From Clostridia bacterium (GTDB taxonomy: Bacteria > Bacillota_A > Clostridia > Oscillospirales > CAG-272): a DNA stretch of 9,110 bases. Each line of letters begins with the position of its first letter. Positions within the stretch are counted from its first letter, which is position 1. Of this stretch, positions 6,715 through 9,110 are shown piece by piece. A program made the translations under genes and the position numbers. The notes under the pieces are model-generated. The model worked only from the letters and a program-made list of their open reading frames with translations. It made no database searches and was not told where the DNA came from. The stretch covers positions 1 through 9,110 of the forward strand of contig JAFXNX010000005.1 of the NCBI GenBank assembly GCA_017529175.1. The letters run 5' to 3'.

Positions 6715-8452
6715 TTTTCTTTTCCTCCCCGCTGATCGTTACGATCAGGTTGTTTGTTTTCATCGAATTCGTATACGTTATGTCTTTTGCCGCGTGCATC
6801 ACCATACGGATGCCGATGTTGCGTTCCGGATGTTCGGGATCAAAAGACCATTTCTCCGCCTGCTCACGCAGATCAAAGCGAACGCAGTCGTCGCGAAGTC
6901 GCAGTATGATGTGCTGATCCTTGACGAGGACGCGAACTTCAAGATGATGAGGCTTTCCGTCGGAAAAACCGTGCTCTATGACGTTGCCCGCCATTTCCTC
7001 TATGCACAGGGCAAGTCTGTTGGCATCCTTTGAGGGAATATCGTGCGCGGCGCAGAACCCCACGACCTCCTCGGAGAGCGTGACCACTTCGTCGATCGAG
7101 TGAAGGGAGCGTTCTATGCAGTCCTCGTCCGGCACGCCGAAGTCCGGCGGCAGCAGCATATACGCGTCAAGTCCGCGCTTGTTTTTGTTCCGTCCGATAA
7201 CGGCGCGAAGGATTATTCCGACGCAGAGAAGCGCCGCTCCCGCGGGGAACGCGTACCAGATACCTTTAACTCCGAAGAAGAGCTGCAGAATGAGCGCCAT
7301 TGCGGCTGTGCAGGCAAATTCAATGAAAATATTGATAATATTCGCGCCGCGTCTGCGTCCTATCGCCTGGTGATAATTCGCGGCGGATACGTTGAATGCC
7401 AAGAACGGCAAAGAGATCGCGTAGCACCGGATGGCGGAGCACGCCATGTCGCAGGCGCCTTTATCTTCCGGCAAGAAGAATCCCGCGATCAAAGGTGAGA
7501 CGGCAAAAGTGACGGCTGCAAGCGGAACGACGAAAGTGAAAATATCCCGTGTTGCCGTTGAGACCACGTTTTTCAAATTTTCCGGGTCCTGCTCGCCGTA
7601 GCTCATTCCGCCCATCATGAATACGGCGCCTCCGATCCCCCAGCCGAGCGACGCCACGATGAAGGTGGTGCTCGTCAGCGCGGAATACGCGGCGACGCCC
7701 GAGTCGCCCGCCAGTTTGATCGCAATACCGTTGAGTAATATGGGAAGAAGTCCGCGGCAGAGCATACATACCGCGCGCGGGAGTCCGTCGCGCATCAGGG
7801 TAAACGTCATGCGAAGCCGTACCTTGAGCAGCGAGAAACGGAACAGATCGCTTTTTTTGATAAAGTGCGTCAGCACTACCGCAAGGGCGGCGTACTGGCT
7901 TATGGAGCTTGAAAGTCCCATGCCGAACATCCCGCCGCGGAAAACCAAAACGTTGAGCAGGTCTCCCGTAATATCCACCACGGCGAGGACCGCGCTTGCG
8001 AGTTTAGGGCGGAAGAAGTCGCCGTCCAACTGCAAAAACGGGATGAGGATGACGTAAAGTATAAATCCCGGCGCGCCGATAAAGGTGCCTTTCAGATAGT
8101 CTGACGTGACGGCGTGGAGCTGGGATGATGTGTCATGCGCTCCGAAGAGCGAAGCGTAGCCGCCCGAAAAGAACACTCCGGAAAGCGCGATAAGGATGGA
8201 CAAGGTCGCGCCGAGCGTCATGGAAAGTGAAAAGACGCGCGTCGTCTCCGCCGTGTCGCCCTTGCTGATCGCCCGGGTACAGAGCGACGTTGCGCCGACC
8301 ATCAGGATGCCGCTGACAATAGATACGAGAGAATAGTACGGCGCGCCTATACCGCACGCGGCGAGCGCGTTTGAAAGCTCTGCTATCAGCATTGTGAGTA
8401 CGGCGTTCTGAAAGAGTTTTCTTATCATAAAGTTTTCTCTGTGCTGTACCAT
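6701..8452 (-). CDS. MATE-family transporter fused to a C-terminal anti-sigma-kinase-type HATPase domain
   Basis: The 583-residue protein has two parts. Residues 1-422 are a MATE-type multidrug/flippase-like transporter: about twelve hydrophobic segments in two similar halves, each with a conserved GIG/GMG-type turn, and a second-half start (RDGLPRAVCML, 221-231) typical of the fold. A basic linker (RNKNKR, 421-426) leads to a cytosolic GHKL ATPase domain (about 441-575) resembling RsbW/SpoIIAB. Its N-box is EEMAGNVIEHG with E486 and N490 four residues apart, its G1 box is RDDCVRFD (520-527), and its G2-like stretch is NIGIRMV (545-551). The G1 box has Cys where Gly is usual. A MATE protein normally ends near 450 residues, so the extra 160 are a real fusion in one uninterrupted frame. 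The start at 8452 is chosen for AAGGGG six bases upstream; the frame runs on to 8572 but overlaps the promoter. It is the first gene of the operon. Coupling of transport to a phospho-switch is inference. Confidence 0.88.
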   Translation of the reverse strand: MVQHRENFMIRKLFQNAVLTMLIAELSNALAACGIGAPYYSLVSIVSGILMVGATSLCTRAISKGDTAETTRVFSLSMTLGATLSILIALSGVFFSGGYASLFGAHDTSSQLHAVTSDYLKGTFIGAPGFILYVILIPFLQLDGDFFRPKLASAVLAVVDITGDLLNVLVFRGGMFGMGLSSSISQYAALAVVLTHFIKKSDLFRFSLLKVRLRMTFTLMRDGLPRAVCMLCRGLLPILLNGIAIKLAGDSGVAAYSALTSTTFIVASLGWGIGGAVFMMGGMSYGEQDPENLKNVVSTATRDIFTFVVPLAAVTFAVSPLIAGFFLPEDKGACDMACSAIRCYAISLPFLAFNVSAANYHQAIGRRRGANIINIFIEFACTAAMALILQLFFGVKGIWYAFPAGAALLCVGIILRAVIGRNKNKRGLDAYMLLPPDFGVPDEDCIERSLHSIDEVVTLSEEVVGFCAAHDIPSKDANRLALCIEEMAGNVIEHGFSDGKPHHLEVRVLVKDQHIILRLRDDCVRFDLREQAEKWSFDPEHPERNIGIRMVMHAAKDITYTNSMKTNNLIVTISGEEKKNAAE

Positions 8453-8458
8453 TGATTT

Positions 8459-8464
8459 CCCCTT
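8459..8464 (-). promoter_or_regulatory. Ribosome binding site deciding the MATE-HATPase start
   Basis: AAGGGG on the - strand lies six bases before the ATG at 8452. No comparable site precedes any earlier in-frame start, so this fixes a 583-residue product. Confidence 0.7.
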
Positions 8465-8543
8465 TTCACAGGCGATTGACCGGTTACGCCATTCTTCTTT
8501 ATTCTTCCATATTATTGTTATATTACTCTTTTCTGTTACGTAT

Positions 8544-8572
8544 ATATTAACACAGATCTGCAAAAAAATCAA
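8544..8572 (-). promoter_or_regulatory. Sigma-A-like promoter of the MATE-HATPase/HD/GGDEF operon
   Basis: Read on the - strand: TTGATT (-35, 8572-8567), a 17-base spacer, then TAATAT (-10, 8549-8544). The spacer length is ideal and each hexamer differs from consensus at one or two bases. Transcription would start near 8537, leaving a leader of about 85 bases before the ATG at 8452. It lies downstream of the terminator at 8651-8679, so the operon is insulated from upstream transcription. Confidence 0.65.
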
Positions 8573-8610
8573 CAGTTAAGCAGTATGTGCATTGAGAAAT
8601 TGCCCACACC

Positions 8611-8647
8611 CGCGCGCTGTATTCTTTTTTCGCAAGTTCGGCGCGCG
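8611..8647. repeat. GC palindrome between promoter and terminator
   Basis: CGCGCGC (8611-8617) pairs with GCGCGCG (8641-8647) across a 23-base AT-richer loop. It sits just upstream of the operon promoter (-35 ends at 8572) and just past the leftward terminator. There is no T tract next to it. It could be a protein-binding palindrome or a further member of the palindrome cluster to its right. Confidence 0.4.
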
Positions 8648-8650
8648 ATT

Positions 8651-8679
8651 ATGGAAAAAAGGACGCTTTTGCGTCCTTT
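8651..8679 (-). terminator. Leftward intrinsic terminator
   Basis: AAAGGACGC (8658-8666) pairs perfectly with GCGTCCTTT (8671-8679) around a TTTT loop. Read on the - strand the stem is followed by a run of six T, the classic form. On the + strand only TTTC follows. It must therefore end a leftward transcript arriving from the right, either the small frame at 8679-8804, a non-coding RNA, or a gene beyond the window. Confidence 0.8.
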
Positions 8680-8804
8680 CAGAGCGAAGATAAACTTGTT
8701 AGAGCGGCAATGATAGGATAATTCATAAGGACGAAGCGAGCATAACAGACACACAGAGATAAAGTAAACAAATAATCAATGGCGGGCATCTTGCCCGCCA
8801 TCAT
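8679..8804 (-). CDS. Possible 41-residue small hydrophobic protein (doubtful)
   Basis: Two adjacent ATGs (8804 and 8801) follow GAGGAAGG, with about five bases to the second ATG. The product (MMAGKMPAID then a hydrophobic stretch, YLFTLSLCVCYARFVL and LMNYPIIAALTSLSSL) could be a single-pass membrane peptide. The TGA stop touches the stem of the terminator at 8651-8679, as expected of a compact real gene. Against this, the first codons lie inside a perfect palindrome (8779-8801), no clear promoter precedes it, and the composition is cysteine- and leucine-rich as often seen in chance frames. It may be a spurious frame carried by a repeat. Confidence 0.22.
   Translation of the reverse strand: MMAGKMPAIDYLFTLSLCVCYARFVLMNYPIIAALTSLSSL
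8779..8801. repeat. Perfect 10-bp palindrome with three-base loop
   Basis: ATGGCGGGCA (8779-8788) pairs with TGCCCGCCAT (8792-8801) around TCT. No T run follows on either strand, so it is not a simple terminator. Its ATCTTGCCC core (8788-8796) recurs directly at 8864-8872 and inverted near 8943-8950, linking it to the larger palindrome to the right. REP-like elements have this form. Confidence 0.6.
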
Positions 8805-8819
8805 TGCCTTCCTCGGAAC

Positions 8820-8848
8820 CCCCAAAGCTTACTTCGTGCGCTTAGGGG
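8820..8848. repeat. Stem-loop with one A-A mismatch, related in layout to the next element
   Basis: CCCCAAAGC (8820-8828) pairs with GCTTAGGGG (8840-8848), with a single A-A mismatch and an eleven-base loop. It is flanked by CGGAAC on the left and AACCCC on the right. The hairpin near 8891-8915 has the same design (CGAGAACCCC, stem-loop, AGGACCCC), suggesting two diverged copies of one unit about 70 bases apart. Confidence 0.5.
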
Positions 8849-8859
8849 AACCCCTCACC

Positions 8860-8954
8860 TGCGATCTTGCCCCCTACCGTATCCGAGAACCCCAAAAATC
8901 TAACGATTTTTGAGGACCCCGAACGATAACTACGCCGACGGTGGCAAGATCGCA
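8860..8954. repeat. Large bulged palindrome enclosing an inner hairpin
   Basis: TGCGATCTTGCC (8860-8871) pairs perfectly with GGCAAGATCGCA (8943-8954). After a four-base bulge on the left, ACCGT (8876-8880) pairs with ACGGT (8938-8942), making 17 pairs. Inside, CAAAAATC (8893-8900) pairs with GATTTTTG (8905-8912) around TAAC. This 95-base element could be a structured RNA on either strand or a short non-autonomous palindromic element. No gene or T tract explains it. Confidence 0.6.
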
Positions 8955-8981
8955 AAATCTACCTGCGTTTCTCTCACCCTG

Positions 8982-9014
8982 TCTCAGACTGTAGACTTTG
9001 TCTACAGTCTGAGA
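8982..9014. repeat. Perfect 15-bp inverted repeat with three-base loop
   Basis: The fifteen bases 8982-8996 (starting TCTCAGACTG, ending TAGAC) pair without mismatch with 9000-9014 around TTT. There is no adjacent T run on either strand, so an ordinary terminator is unlikely. A perfect stem of this length in non-coding DNA is far beyond chance and suggests a selected RNA hairpin, a palindromic repeat unit or a binding site. Confidence 0.65.
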
Positions 9015-9037
9015 GCCGCGCCCTTGTTTCGCGGCTC
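9013..9037. repeat. 8-bp GC hairpin abutting the 15-bp palindrome
   Basis: GAGCCGCG (9013-9020) pairs with CGCGGCTC (9030-9037) around a nine-base loop. It shares its first base with the preceding palindrome. GGCTCC (9033-9038) could alternatively pair with GGAGCC near 9057-9062, giving a second, competing fold. From here to the window end I see no supported gene; a GAAAGGAG run near 9053-9060 has no start codon at a useful distance. Confidence 0.45.
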
Positions 9038-9110
9038 CTAATATATGTTTCTGAAAGGAGCCGAGGGGGAACGCAAACAAGAGCGAGAGATGCGACGGCG
9101 GATTTGTAGA

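Noticed and set aside
8453..8572. Forty extra N-terminal residues on the MATE-HATPase protein
   Set aside because: They would be encoded within the promoter and leader, are not hydrophobic like a MATE start, and lack a ribosome binding site, while AAGGGG precedes the ATG at 8452.
8779..9037. CRISPR array
   Set aside because: The repeats are palindromes of differing sequence and unequal spacing, with no constant repeat of 24-40 bases and no regular spacers or cas genes.
8874..9080. A 68-codon leftward frame across the palindrome cluster
   Set aside because: It needs a TTG start, runs through three palindromes that constrain its codons, and encodes nothing recognisable.

Overview
The window looks like chromosomal DNA from a Gram-positive bacterium of the Bacillota, probably an uncultured Clostridia-type gut or rumen organism. 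This is an inference from purine-rich Shine-Dalgarno sites, a SpoIIAB/RsbW-type ATPase domain, mixed AGA/CGC arginine codons, and the set of families present. No species can be named from the sequence alone.

Left half (1-4540, + strand). A diguanylate cyclase-type signalling protein enters from outside the window. What is visible is the end of a HAMP-like segment, a coiled coil, one PAS domain, two tandem PAS-like repeats and a C-terminal GGDEF domain. Thirty bases later a phosphorylase of the GH94 type (cellobiose/chitobiose phosphorylase superfamily) begins. Its first codons contain a GC-rich hairpin followed by TTTT, and one arm of that hairpin could instead pair with the likely ribosome binding site. 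The pair faces a leftward operon, and both transcription units probably end at one shared 14-bp terminator hairpin (4576-4607).

Right half (8572-4673, - strand). A three-gene operon starts from a good sigma-A-like promoter (-35 at 8567-8572, -10 at 8544-8549). The order is a MATE-family transporter fused to a C-terminal HATPase domain of the anti-sigma-kinase type, an HD-domain phosphohydrolase (14-base overlap, translationally coupled), and a polytopic membrane GGDEF protein (65 bases further on). Together these look like a membrane-associated signalling module: a transporter carrying a switch-kinase domain, a phosphohydrolase and a c-di-GMP synthase. The natural ligand and the signalling partner are not in the window. 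It is the best candidate here for an under-described system.

Right edge (8573-9110). There is no convincing large gene. The stretch is packed with perfect or near-perfect palindromes: a 10-bp stem, a mismatched 9-bp stem, a large 17-bp bulged stem enclosing an inner hairpin, a 15-bp stem and an 8-bp stem. A leftward intrinsic terminator with a T6 tract follows. One 41-codon leftward reading frame with a plausible ribosome binding site ends exactly at that terminator. The region is probably a repeat island or a structured non-coding RNA locus.
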